Shown here: positions 1 to 5,342 of the stretch, piece after piece | Layout of the letters: the number at the start of each line of letters is the position of its first letter | Numbering within the stretch: the first letter of the stretch is position 1 | DNA from: Chloroflexota bacterium | Lineage (GTDB): Bacteria > Chloroflexota > UBA5177 > JANWHV01 | NCBI GenBank assembly: GCA_025924845.1 | Contig: JAICHN010000330.1 | Coordinates: 1-5,855, forward strand | Direction of reading: 5' to 3' | Length of the DNA: 5,855 nt | Position numbers and translations under genes: made by a program | Notes under the pieces: generated by a model | Databases searched by the model: none | What the model saw: the letters and a program-made list of their open reading frames with translations, nothing else | Told to the model about the DNA's origin: nothing

Positions 1-104
1 AAGCGCACGCTCGCGAGGGCATGAAGGTGGTGGCGCTCCCATGGCGGGATCAGACGTTGCACGCCGGATTCCCAGAAAACGGTGTGCTCGTTCGGTGCAT
101 CCAT
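1..104 (-). CDS. 5' fragment of an unidentified gene, cut by the left window edge
   Basis: The minus strand reads open from ATG at 104 to the window edge, giving 34 codons that begin MDAPNEHTVFWESGVQRLIP and continue with PWERHHLHALASVR. An in-frame ATG lies at 110, but the strong Shine-Dalgarno sequence AAAGGAGG at 119-112 leaves only one base before it, against seven before the ATG at 104. The start at 104 is therefore chosen. The peptide is rich in Trp, His and Arg, with no signal peptide or membrane segment, so a cytoplasmic protein is likely. I do not recognise the family from so short an N-terminus. The gene lies downstream of the aldolase on the same strand but 441 bases away, so it probably has its own promoter. 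Confidence rests on the ribosome-binding site and open frame, not on homology. Confidence 0.55.
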   Translation of the reverse strand, partial: MDAPNEHTVFWESGVQRLIPPWERHHLHALASVR

Positions 105-111
105 CGGCATG

Positions 112-119
112 CCTCCTTT
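112..119 (-). promoter_or_regulatory. Strong ribosome-binding site for the left-edge gene
   Basis: The minus strand reads AAAGGAGG here, almost the full anti-Shine-Dalgarno complement. It sits seven bases before the ATG at 104 and one base before the in-frame ATG at 110. This spacing decides the start and is the main evidence that the truncated frame is a real gene. Confidence 0.7.
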
Positions 120-146
120 CAGCGGTGGTGCAGGCCATTCCTCGCC

Positions 147-175
147 TATCAAAATGATATCACATTTTTGGTGAT
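147..175 (-). promoter_or_regulatory. AT-rich promoter or operator candidate upstream of the left-edge gene
   Basis: This AT-rich island in GC-rich surroundings carries two adjacent small palindromes. TATCA-AAA-TGATA spans 147-159, and ATCAC-N7-GTGAT has arms at 159-163 and 171-175. It starts about 43 bases upstream of the ATG at 104, a normal distance for a promoter or operator. On the minus strand TATCAT at 159-154 could act as a -10 box, but the hexamer 17 bases upstream is a poor -35 match. The assignment as a regulatory site is inference from composition and symmetry only. Confidence 0.35.
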
Positions 176-268
176 TGAGGCTGTTCCACGGCACGCAGCG
201 GTCGGGCTTTGTGAGCAGAGTAATAGGCATACCGCACCGGTAGAAAGCCCTACTGGTACTACGTTATT

Positions 269-281
269 CCGGCTAAAACCG
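269..281. repeat. Diverged extra copy of the CCGGCTAAAGCC repeat core
   Basis: CCGGCTAAAACCG resembles the CCGGCTAAAGCCC arm that begins at 308, with one change in the first twelve bases, and lies just outside the main palindromic unit. It lacks the TAACGTTACCCAC half. It may be the remnant of a neighbouring repeat copy or a chance resemblance. Confidence 0.4.
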
Positions 282-369
282 GGCGTATCGCGGGGCGAGC
301 CACACCCCCGGCTAAAGCCCTTAACGTTACCCACATTTTGGCCTTCAGAGGCGGAGAGGTGACCCGTGG

Positions 370-454
370 CTGGTAGGGGCACCGGGGGACCCTCTGGGTG
401 ATGGGTGCTCTGGTTCAGGCCGCCAAGGGCACCCACCAGGGGTGCCCCTACCAG
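370..454. repeat. Inner 14-base perfect inverted repeat nested in the larger unit
   Basis: CTGGTAGGGGCACC at 370-383 is the exact reverse complement of GGTGCCCCTACCAG at 441-454. Its centre (412) lies within five bases of the centre of the outer repeat (416.5), so the two form a nested, nearly concentric structure that could extrude as one long imperfect hairpin. Confidence 0.85.
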
Positions 455-496
455 GAACCATGTGCTCAGGTGTGCCGGCCGGGGACCCTCTGGGTG
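385..496. repeat. Direct repeat of a 16-base GC-rich motif, two copies
   Basis: GGGGACCCTCTGGGTG occurs at 385-400 and again at 481-496 in the same orientation, with 80 bases between them. Each copy contains the small hairpin ACCC-TCT-GGGT. The copies lie on either side of the inner hairpin, so the unit may have grown by internal duplication. Confidence 0.8.
427..447. repeat. Perfect 8-bp GC hairpin with a 5-base loop
   Basis: GGGCACCC at 427-434 pairs exactly with GGGTGCCC at 440-447 around the loop ACCAG. The stem is nearly all G:C and would be very stable in RNA or single-stranded DNA. Its right arm overlaps the right arm of the 14-base inner inverted repeat, so the two folds exclude each other. 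No U-run follows on either strand, so it is not a typical intrinsic terminator. Confidence 0.75.
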
Positions 497-545
497 TTGT
501 GGGTAACGTTACGGGCTTTAGCCGGAGGCCCTGGGACTATTAACT

Positions 546-1307
546 CTACGCCGTGGCCTCCTTGAGGAAGGCACGCGCCGAAGGGGCGATGATACTGCTG
601 GAGCCGATGCTGATGAATTGCACGCCGCGCTCCCGGTAGCGCCGGGCGCCCGCCGCATCGCGGATCATGATCCCCGCCGTTTTGCCGGCGTCGATAATCT
701 GGGTAAGGGTGCTCTCGATCACCTTCTGCACGGCAGGCTCGTCTTGGCGAGCCGGATAGCCCAGCGACTGCGATAGGTCGTTGGGGCCGATGAAGAATAC
801 ATCGACCCCCGGCACCTGCAACATTTCGGGCAGCGCCTCCACGGCGGCGACGGTCTCGATCTGGGCGATCACCAGCGTTTCCGCGTTGGCCGCCGTCACG
901 TACTCGGTCAGGGCCATGCCCACGCCGTACCGTGCGGCGCGCACTCCGGCCAGGCCGCGATAGCCGTCGGGATGGTATTTGGTGGCCCGCACCGCGGCCT
1001 CAGCCTCGGCGGCGGACTGGCACCAGGGAATCATGATCCCCTGGGGGCCGACGTCCATATAACGAAGGATGATCCGCGGATCGTTGGCGGGCACGCGGAC
1101 CAGCGGCGTCACTCCGGCCGCCTCGACGGCCCGCGTCATCTCCTCTACATCACCGGGGTCAAGCGCTCCGTGCTCGGCATCGATCAGGATATAGTCGAAG
1201 CCACAGTATCCGAAAAGCTCCGCCAGGGCCGGCGAATTCTGCCCTACAAAGACCCCATGCACCGCGTCGCCCGCCGCCAACTTGCTTTTCACCTGGTTTG
1301 GTCGCAT
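546..1307 (-). CDS. HpcH/HpaI-family class II aldolase (2-oxo acid aldolase)
   Basis: This 253-residue protein is full length for the HpcH/HpaI family, which uses a divalent metal to cleave or form aldols between pyruvate-like 2-oxo acids and aldehydes; HpaI itself splits 4-hydroxy-2-oxoheptanedioate in homoprotocatechuate degradation. The family's residues are visible. DAEH at 43-46 carries the catalytic His46, LVRVP holds pyruvate-binding Arg71, AQIET supplies metal ligand Glu151, and GPNDLS at 174-179 supplies metal ligand Asp177. RGLAGVRAARYG at 117-128 matches the substrate-loop region. ATG at 1307 is chosen because GGAAAGGG at 1322-1315 ends seven bases before it and MRPNQVKSKL is a typical family start. 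The frame stays open to an ATG at 1421, but that extension is not family-like. The stop is TAG at 548-546. No signal peptide is present, so it is cytoplasmic. The natural aldehyde partner cannot be told from sequence; macrophomate-synthase-like or keto-deoxy-sugar-acid aldolases of the same family are alternatives. Confidence 0.93.
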   Translation of the reverse strand: MRPNQVKSKLAAGDAVHGVFVGQNSPALAELFGYCGFDYILIDAEHGALDPGDVEEMTRAVEAAGVTPLVRVPANDPRIILRYMDVGPQGIMIPWCQSAAEAEAAVRATKYHPDGYRGLAGVRAARYGVGMALTEYVTAANAETLVIAQIETVAAVEALPEMLQVPGVDVFFIGPNDLSQSLGYPARQDEPAVQKVIESTLTQIIDAGKTAGIMIRDAAGARRYRERGVQFISIGSSSIIAPSARAFLKEATA

Positions 1308-1314
1308 GCGCTCG

Positions 1315-1322
1315 CCCTTTCC
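1315..1322 (-). promoter_or_regulatory. Ribosome-binding site that sets the aldolase start
   Basis: The minus strand reads GGAAAGGG here, seven bases before the ATG at 1307. It supports the shorter 253-residue aldolase over the longer frame opening at 1421, where AGGGG directly abuts the ATG. The ATG at 1415 does have AGGGG at a six-base spacing, so a longer form is not fully excluded. Confidence 0.55.
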
Positions 1323-1397
1323 ACCTCGCTGGAGCGCCGATCGTCGCCGCCCACTGGGGATCAGTGTATCCGAGGCGGCGCGCCGGCTGGAATTGTG

Positions 1398-1414
1398 TGC
1401 CCATGGATTGGGCA
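1398..1414. repeat. Short inverted repeat in the aldolase upstream region
   Basis: TGCCCA at 1398-1403 and TGGGCA at 1409-1414 are exact inverse complements around the loop TGGAT. The centre lies about 99 bases upstream of the aldolase ATG. It could be an operator for a dimeric regulator or a leader hairpin. If translation started at 1421 or 1415 it would instead lie in coding sequence. Confidence 0.4.
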
Positions 1415-1438
1415 TCTTCATCCCCTAATGACGGAATA

Positions 1439-1462
1439 GGGACACGGGAAGGGCAAGTAGGG
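1439..1462 (+). other. G-quadruplex motif in the Uma2-aldolase spacer
   Basis: The plus strand carries four GGG tracts at 1439-1441, 1446-1448, 1451-1453 and 1460-1462 with loops of four, two and six bases, meeting the usual G3N1-7 definition. Further G-tracts follow at 1471 and 1495. The G-rich strand is the template strand for the minus-strand genes, so any effect would be on DNA or transcription rather than on their mRNA. The rest of the 1308-1527 spacer shows no gene and no convincing terminator after the Uma2 stop. Confidence 0.5.
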
Positions 1463-1527
1463 ATGGCCGCGGGAAGCAAGGAGATGGCGATAGTGGGGGA
1501 CGATGCACGGGATGGACGTGGGAATCT

Positions 1528-2262
1528 TCAGGGAAGAAACCCACCATCCTTCAGATCCGCGATCATCCGGGTCGCGTACGCGGGACCATCTATTGCCAGC
1601 ATGGCTTCATTGATCGAAGGCAGCGTCGCGCGCCAGAGCCAGGATAGTCGCAACTGGAAGCCTTCCAGCACTGCCGATTGGTAGATCCCCTCGCTTGCGG
1701 GCGGCACGATTTGATACACCCCAGCGGCGTCGAGTTGGTGGAAATCCGCGTGCCGGGTATCTGGATCGATCAACCAGTATTCCCTCACGCCGCCCGATTG
1801 ATACTCATAAAACTTGTCACCCCGATCACGGCCTCGGCTCTCGGGCGAGACCACCTCCACCACCAGGTCCGCCGGCCCCTCGATCCGCGTGGTCTTCACA
1901 CGGTCTTGATGCGCCCTGGCCACGAAGAGCACATCCGGCTCGCGTCCTGACGTGGGCAGGTGCATCTGAAAGGGAGCGGGCAGCACAATTCCGAGGTCGT
2001 GGGTCTTCGCGTAGGCATCCAATAGACCATACAGAAAGCCTACCAGCTCCTGGTGGCGTCGGTTCGCCGGACTGGTCATGATTACCTTTCCATCCACCCA
2101 TTCCGCCAGGGTGTCCTCGTCCGCCCAATCCAGGAACTCGTCATAGGTCATGGCCGGCGCCCGCGCTGGATCGCTCGAGAGGGCGGCTAGCAGGGCGAGC
2201 CGCAACTCCTCCGACACGGGCCAACCGGTCGACGGTGATCTCCGGTTTTCCGGCATGGTCAT
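1528..2262 (-). CDS. Uma2 family (DUF820) PD-(D/E)XK nuclease-fold protein
   Basis: The 244-residue protein has the full signature of the Uma2/DUF820 family, a restriction-endonuclease-like fold that is abundant in cyanobacteria and Chloroflexota and whose biological role is poorly known. The N-terminal MTYDEFLDW at 38-46 leads into the conserved EWVDGKVIMTSPANRRHQ at 54-71. The putative active site follows: Asp110 in REPDVLFV, Glu136 in LVVEVVSPES, and Lys150 in GDKFYEYQSGGVREYWLIDP. The C-terminal GFQLRLSWLW at 201-210 is also typical. All core motifs are intact, so it looks functional and about normal length, with a somewhat long N-terminus. Minus-strand GGAGG at 2276-2272 lies nine bases before the ATG at 2262; an in-frame TTG at 2265 is possible. 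The gene follows the secreted hydrolase after 38 bases and may be cotranscribed with it. No partner toxin, antitoxin or methylase lies beside it. DNA cleavage is inferred from the fold, not shown. Confidence 0.92.
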   Translation of the reverse strand: MTMPENRRSPSTGWPVSEELRLALLAALSSDPARAPAMTYDEFLDWADEDTLAEWVDGKVIMTSPANRRHQELVGFLYGLLDAYAKTHDLGIVLPAPFQMHLPTSGREPDVLFVARAHQDRVKTTRIEGPADLVVEVVSPESRGRDRGDKFYEYQSGGVREYWLIDPDTRHADFHQLDAAGVYQIVPPASEGIYQSAVLEGFQLRLSWLWRATLPSINEAMLAIDGPAYATRMIADLKDGGFLP

Positions 2263-2271
2263 CAAGCGAAG

Positions 2272-2276
2272 CCTCC
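2272..2276 (-). promoter_or_regulatory. Ribosome-binding site for the Uma2 gene
   Basis: The minus strand reads GGAGG, nine bases before ATG at 2262 and six before the in-frame TTG at 2265. Either start would serve; ATG is preferred on codon identity. The site lies in the 38-base gap after the hydrolase stop, so the Uma2 gene can be translated from a hydrolase transcript. Confidence 0.65.
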
Positions 2277-2300
2277 GTGGATCAGGGTACCATTCATCCG

Positions 2301-5261
2301 CTACTTAAAGAAGCTCAGCACGGCTACCGAGGCGCGACTCGACCCCGACCCCACCGCCTGCACGGTGTTGGTCCCCGCGTGGACATAACGGCTGATATCC
2401 AGCGTAGTATCGCCAGTGGGGGGAAGCGGCGTGCCGCCGCTCCCGAAGACGACCGGCGTGCCGTTGATCTGGAGCGTGATGGTGCGCAGGCCGCCGTTGT
2501 GGATGACCAGCGTGCCATGAGCGAGGGGAAGCGTAAAGCTGATCGTTCCCTGCCTGGGGGCGGTGAAGCCGCCAAGGCGAAGTCCCGCGGCTGGATTGCC
2601 GCCGATGATCGTCCACAACGGCCACTGACTGGGATGGAAGCCGATCCCAATCCCCGGCGCGAACTGGATCCAGCCGATGCGCGCCCCGCGCTCATTCTGG
2701 TTGATCAGCAGATTGAAGGCGAACTGCTTGCCCACCTTCGGCACGTAGCGCCCGAGGTTGGCCCAGGGAATGGCCGTGGTATAGATCTGGTGGCCGGTGG
2801 CCGGATCAAGCTTAATGTCCTGCCTCATGCCGGGCCAGGGGCCAAGGAGGTTGTACTGGAAGTTGGCCGGCCCCTGGCGAGTAAGCCCCGCCGTCACGTT
2901 GTACCGGTTCGGTCCCGAGTCGCGCAGGTACGCGGCGGGATCCATACCCCAGCCATACTGGATACTGTCGCCCTTGTACATGTTGTAGCCGATGGGAGCA
3001 TAGTCGAACGTTTGATCCTCGACATCGGCGGCAAGGTAGAAATACTGCTCGTCCCACATGGTGTAGACGTGGGCGGAGAGGTTCTGAGGAGTCCAGCCGG
3101 GGATACCCACGATCTGATTCGGCCCGATATCGACCAGGCCGGCTATCGAGGCATCCGCCCAGGTCGTCAGCGTGCCGTCAATCGTCGGATGGCCGTAGGT
3201 AAGAGCGTAGGGCGTCACCGCCGTGCTGCCCGTGTTGGTGAAACTGAGCGGCGTGGTCGCCACGGCGCCGATCCGGTCATCGGGGTGGTTCACTTCGCTG
3301 TTCAGGCGGAACGACAGGGTCTTGGATTGGCCGGGTTTCAGGGTGGGGAAGCGTTGGGAGAGGACCGGCGCCGTCCAGCCCGTGGGCAGCTGCAAGGTTA
3401 CGGTGCCGCTGATCGGCTGATTGATGCGGGCGGTGATCGTGACCCTTGCGCTGGGCAGGCCATTGCTCAGTCCCGGCGCCTGGCTCACGCTCACCCCTAC
3501 CGGATTGATCGCGGCGATCGGCGCGTGGGCCAGCAGGCCGGCAAGCGCGGCGGGCGCGATCCCGGTCGCGGTGACAAACACCGGATCGCCGGAGATGGGG
3601 ATGATAAAGCCACCGCCGCTCTGCGTTCCCGTGGGATTATCCATCAAATCGTCCGCCGTGAACGAGGCTCCGGACGGAGTGGAGAGCGTCACCGTGCCCG
3701 GCTCGGCGGTGCTCCAGAGCACCGCCTCCACCGAGCCGTCGGCGCGCGTAAACAGGTCACCGCGTACGGCGGCGCCCAGCGGAGCCGCGACGGCAAAATT
3801 AGCGCCTTGCAATTGGTGAGCCATGGTCGCATAGGCCACATAGGCGGGCTTGGGAGCGTTGGTCCGGCTGGTAATCCCATATTGATTCTCGGTGCCCGAT
3901 CCGTCCTCGTGGAACTTGAACCAAAAGTTCTTCTTTACCCCGACTGCCTGGAAATTGACAAACGAGCGGACCAGGTATTCGGCCTGCTGATTATTGGTAA
4001 TGGTGCCGTCGGTGGTGTAGCCGGTCTCGGTAATCCACACCGGCACACCCTGCGCGGTGACCGAACTCAGCGCGGCGGGGGCGGTGCCCTGGCCGCCGCG
4101 GGGCAGGGTAGGCGATTCGAGCGCCGCGTCCGGGTCCAGGCCGCCGCTATAGGTATGCACGGAGATAATATCGGAGCGGACCTTAGCCGCTTTCACCGCG
4201 TTATCGATGGCGGACCCGCTCATATCATACATCACCCGGGCGTCGGGTTCGACCTGGCGGATAGCTGCCGCTGCCGCCTTATAGAGGGCGGCGAAGCGCG
4301 CCGCGTAATCGGTAATATCGTGCCGCCAGAAGGAAACGGTGGACGGCTCGTTCCACACTTCCCAGTCCGAAATACCGTAGCTCGTGCCCCACCCTTGCTG
4401 TTGGGCAAGAGTGCCGCCCGGCTGATAGCGGGCTACCACGGCGGCGGAATAGGCGGCAAAGAGGGCGTTACCCTCGGGGGTATAGGAGCAGGCCGGCTTT
4501 GCGTTGCAGCCTACGATCGTATTGAGCAGTTGCGTGCCGCTGTATGAGGTTGTGGTCTGGGGGGCGGGCAAGTTACCCCAATAATCGACCAAACCGAGAA
4601 TCTGGATGCCGGCCTGATGCGCGGCGATCACGCCGCGGTCGGCCTGGGCGAAGGAAAATTTACCGCTTGCCGCGTCAGGCTCGATGTTACGCCAGTTGAA
4701 CTCCTCGCGGTCATAGCGGATCCCTGCCGCCGCCATGGCGGATGCCGCGTCATTGAGCGCCGGGGTCGTGCCGCCGTAGAACTGGGTCAAGCCGCCGTTG
4801 ATCCCGAAGGCCGATTGCGGATCGATCCCGGTTGTCTGGGGACGAAGCACGGCAAAGGGGGCCAGGGACGTAGCGAGCGTGGCGCCCGTCTGGTCGTAGA
4901 GGGCGGCCTGCAGTTCAAAGTAACCGGACTTGGGGGTAGCAAGCGCCATGGTGCTGGTCAGCACCTGGCCGGCGTTCACGGTCACGGTCCCGGTCATGAT
5001 CGTGGTAGCGGTGCCGAAATAATCGACCTCGGTCAGGGCGCGGGTCACGGTTTGCGCTATGGAAGCGGCATTGGTGACGCCAAGCTGGACGGTGAGCGGG
5101 GCGCCCACCGAAACCCGATTGTATGGGGCGGCCCCCACCAACACCAGCTTCACGGTCGTCCCACTGCTCGCCGCCCGCACGGTAGGGGCGGCGGGCCGCG
5201 CCCAGCCGGCGAGGAGAAAAACCAGGGCGAGGGCCAGACGGGCGAAAACGGCGGTGCGCAT
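2301..5261 (-). CDS. Secreted multi-domain clan-A glycoside hydrolase with CBM9-like module
   Basis: Starting at ATG 5261, the protein has 986 residues. Residues 1-30 form a signal peptide: MRTAVFAR, then hydrophobic LALALVFLLAGWA, with cleavage near VRA-AS. Residues about 35-139 are an Ig-like beta-sandwich. Residues about 145-487 are a (beta/alpha)8 glycoside hydrolase barrel of clan A, with acid/base Glu305 in WEVWNEP, His369 in SVHTY and nucleophile Glu412 in VWITETGY. It is closest in feel to GH39/PslG-like or GH5-like enzymes. A beta-domain (488-567) and a NEW3-like Ig domain (about 575-685) follow. Residues about 690-888 are CBM9-like, with PTIDGTLTTWADA, WDEQYFYLAADVED and a C-terminal WIQFAPG region. 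The tail has a jelly-roll motif, LDISRYVHAGTNTVQA. Cys252 and Cys258 appear to be the only cysteines and could form a disulfide. No anchor or C-terminal membrane helix is seen, so it is probably released. The substrate (xylan, beta-glucan or an exopolysaccharide) is unknown. An ATG at 5300 would add 13 residues and also has a weak ribosome-binding site. Confidence 0.9.
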   Translation of the reverse strand: MRTAVFARLALALVFLLAGWARPAAPTVRAASSGTTVKLVLVGAAPYNRVSVGAPLTVQLGVTNAASIAQTVTRALTEVDYFGTATTIMTGTVTVNAGQVLTSTMALATPKSGYFELQAALYDQTGATLATSLAPFAVLRPQTTGIDPQSAFGINGGLTQFYGGTTPALNDAASAMAAAGIRYDREEFNWRNIEPDAASGKFSFAQADRGVIAAHQAGIQILGLVDYWGNLPAPQTTTSYSGTQLLNTIVGCNAKPACSYTPEGNALFAAYSAAVVARYQPGGTLAQQQGWGTSYGISDWEVWNEPSTVSFWRHDITDYAARFAALYKAAAAAIRQVEPDARVMYDMSGSAIDNAVKAAKVRSDIISVHTYSGGLDPDAALESPTLPRGGQGTAPAALSSVTAQGVPVWITETGYTTDGTITNNQQAEYLVRSFVNFQAVGVKKNFWFKFHEDGSGTENQYGITSRTNAPKPAYVAYATMAHQLQGANFAVAAPLGAAVRGDLFTRADGSVEAVLWSTAEPGTVTLSTPSGASFTADDLMDNPTGTQSGGGFIIPISGDPVFVTATGIAPAALAGLLAHAPIAAINPVGVSVSQAPGLSNGLPSARVTITARINQPISGTVTLQLPTGWTAPVLSQRFPTLKPGQSKTLSFRLNSEVNHPDDRIGAVATTPLSFTNTGSTAVTPYALTYGHPTIDGTLTTWADASIAGLVDIGPNQIVGIPGWTPQNLSAHVYTMWDEQYFYLAADVEDQTFDYAPIGYNMYKGDSIQYGWGMDPAAYLRDSGPNRYNVTAGLTRQGPANFQYNLLGPWPGMRQDIKLDPATGHQIYTTAIPWANLGRYVPKVGKQFAFNLLINQNERGARIGWIQFAPGIGIGFHPSQWPLWTIIGGNPAAGLRLGGFTAPRQGTISFTLPLAHGTLVIHNGGLRTITLQINGTPVVFGSGGTPLPPTGDTTLDISRYVHAGTNTVQAVGSGSSRASVAVLSFFK

Positions 5262-5326
5262 ACCGTACTGATCCTTATTGAAGGGAGCGACGAATTGCAT
5301 GACATCTCTTTCCTATGGCTCAACAA

Positions 5327-5342
5327 CCTACTGACCAGTAGG
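5327..5342. promoter_or_regulatory. Perfect 7-bp inverted repeat, candidate operator of the hydrolase gene
   Basis: CCTACTG-AC-CAGTAGG is a perfect inverted repeat with a two-base spacer. It lies 26 bases upstream of the ATG at 5300 and 65 upstream of the preferred start at 5261, where a repressor could block transcription. The TACTGACCAGTA core resembles operators of TetR/AcrR-type dimers; that resemblance is from memory and is suggestive only. No regulator gene is seen in the window. Confidence 0.45.

Larger units (their letters stand above)
308..525. repeat. Long inverted repeat (27-base arms, one mismatch) enclosing 164 bases
   Basis: The left arm is 308-334: CCGGCTAAAGCCC, then T, then TAACGTTACCCAC. 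The right arm is 499-525 in inverse orientation. The arms match at 26 of 27 positions; the single difference is position 14 (T in the left arm, G in the complement of the right). Each arm contains the 8-base palindrome TAACGTTA (322-329 and 504-511) and a GGCTAAAGCC mini-hairpin. The interior holds a second, nearly concentric inverted repeat. No open frame inside could encode a transposase and no flanking target duplication is evident. The unit ends 20 bases beyond the aldolase stop codon. It looks like a non-coding palindromic element (MITE-like or REP/BIME-like); that class is inferred, while the repeat itself is directly visible. Confidence 0.85.
105..545. other. 441-base intergenic region with no supported gene
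   Basis: No open frame here looks coding. The frames crossing it on both strands have low-complexity, repeat-derived translations and no good ribosome-binding site. The region splits in two. Bases 105-260 are the upstream region of the left-edge gene and include an AT-rich patch at 147-177. Bases 269-531 hold a cluster of inverted and direct repeats listed separately. No T-run follows any hairpin on the minus strand after the aldolase stop, so I do not call an intrinsic terminator. No tRNA-like or rRNA-like segment was seen. Confidence 0.75.

Noticed and set aside
21..362. 113-codon plus-strand open frame at the left edge
   Set aside because: It crosses the repeat and overlaps the better-supported minus-strand start at 104. 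No homology-like motifs and no ribosome-binding site.
149..436. 95-codon minus-strand frame in the repeat region
   Set aside because: It begins inside the palindromic unit, its Pro/Gly/Ser-rich translation derives from repeats, and it lacks a good ribosome-binding site.
308..525. CRISPR array
   Set aside because: The repeats are inverted and nested, with only two copies of the direct motif and no regular spacers.
499..545. Intrinsic terminator after the aldolase
   Set aside because: GGCTTTAGCC-type stems are present, but no T-run follows on the minus strand, so the usual terminator pattern is missing.
972..1439. 155-codon plus-strand frame over the aldolase
   Set aside because: Antisense shadow of a gene with intact catalytic motifs.
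1298..1684. 128-codon plus-strand frame over the Uma2-aldolase spacer
   Set aside because: Partly antisense to both genes and otherwise a translation of the purine-rich spacer; no domain or ribosome-binding site.
2235..4547. 770-codon open frame on the plus strand
   Set aside because: It lies antisense and in register with the hydrolase gene, whose motifs are unmistakable. Its translation is Gly/Arg/His-rich with no domain. Its length follows from missing TTA, CTA and TCA codons in the sense gene.
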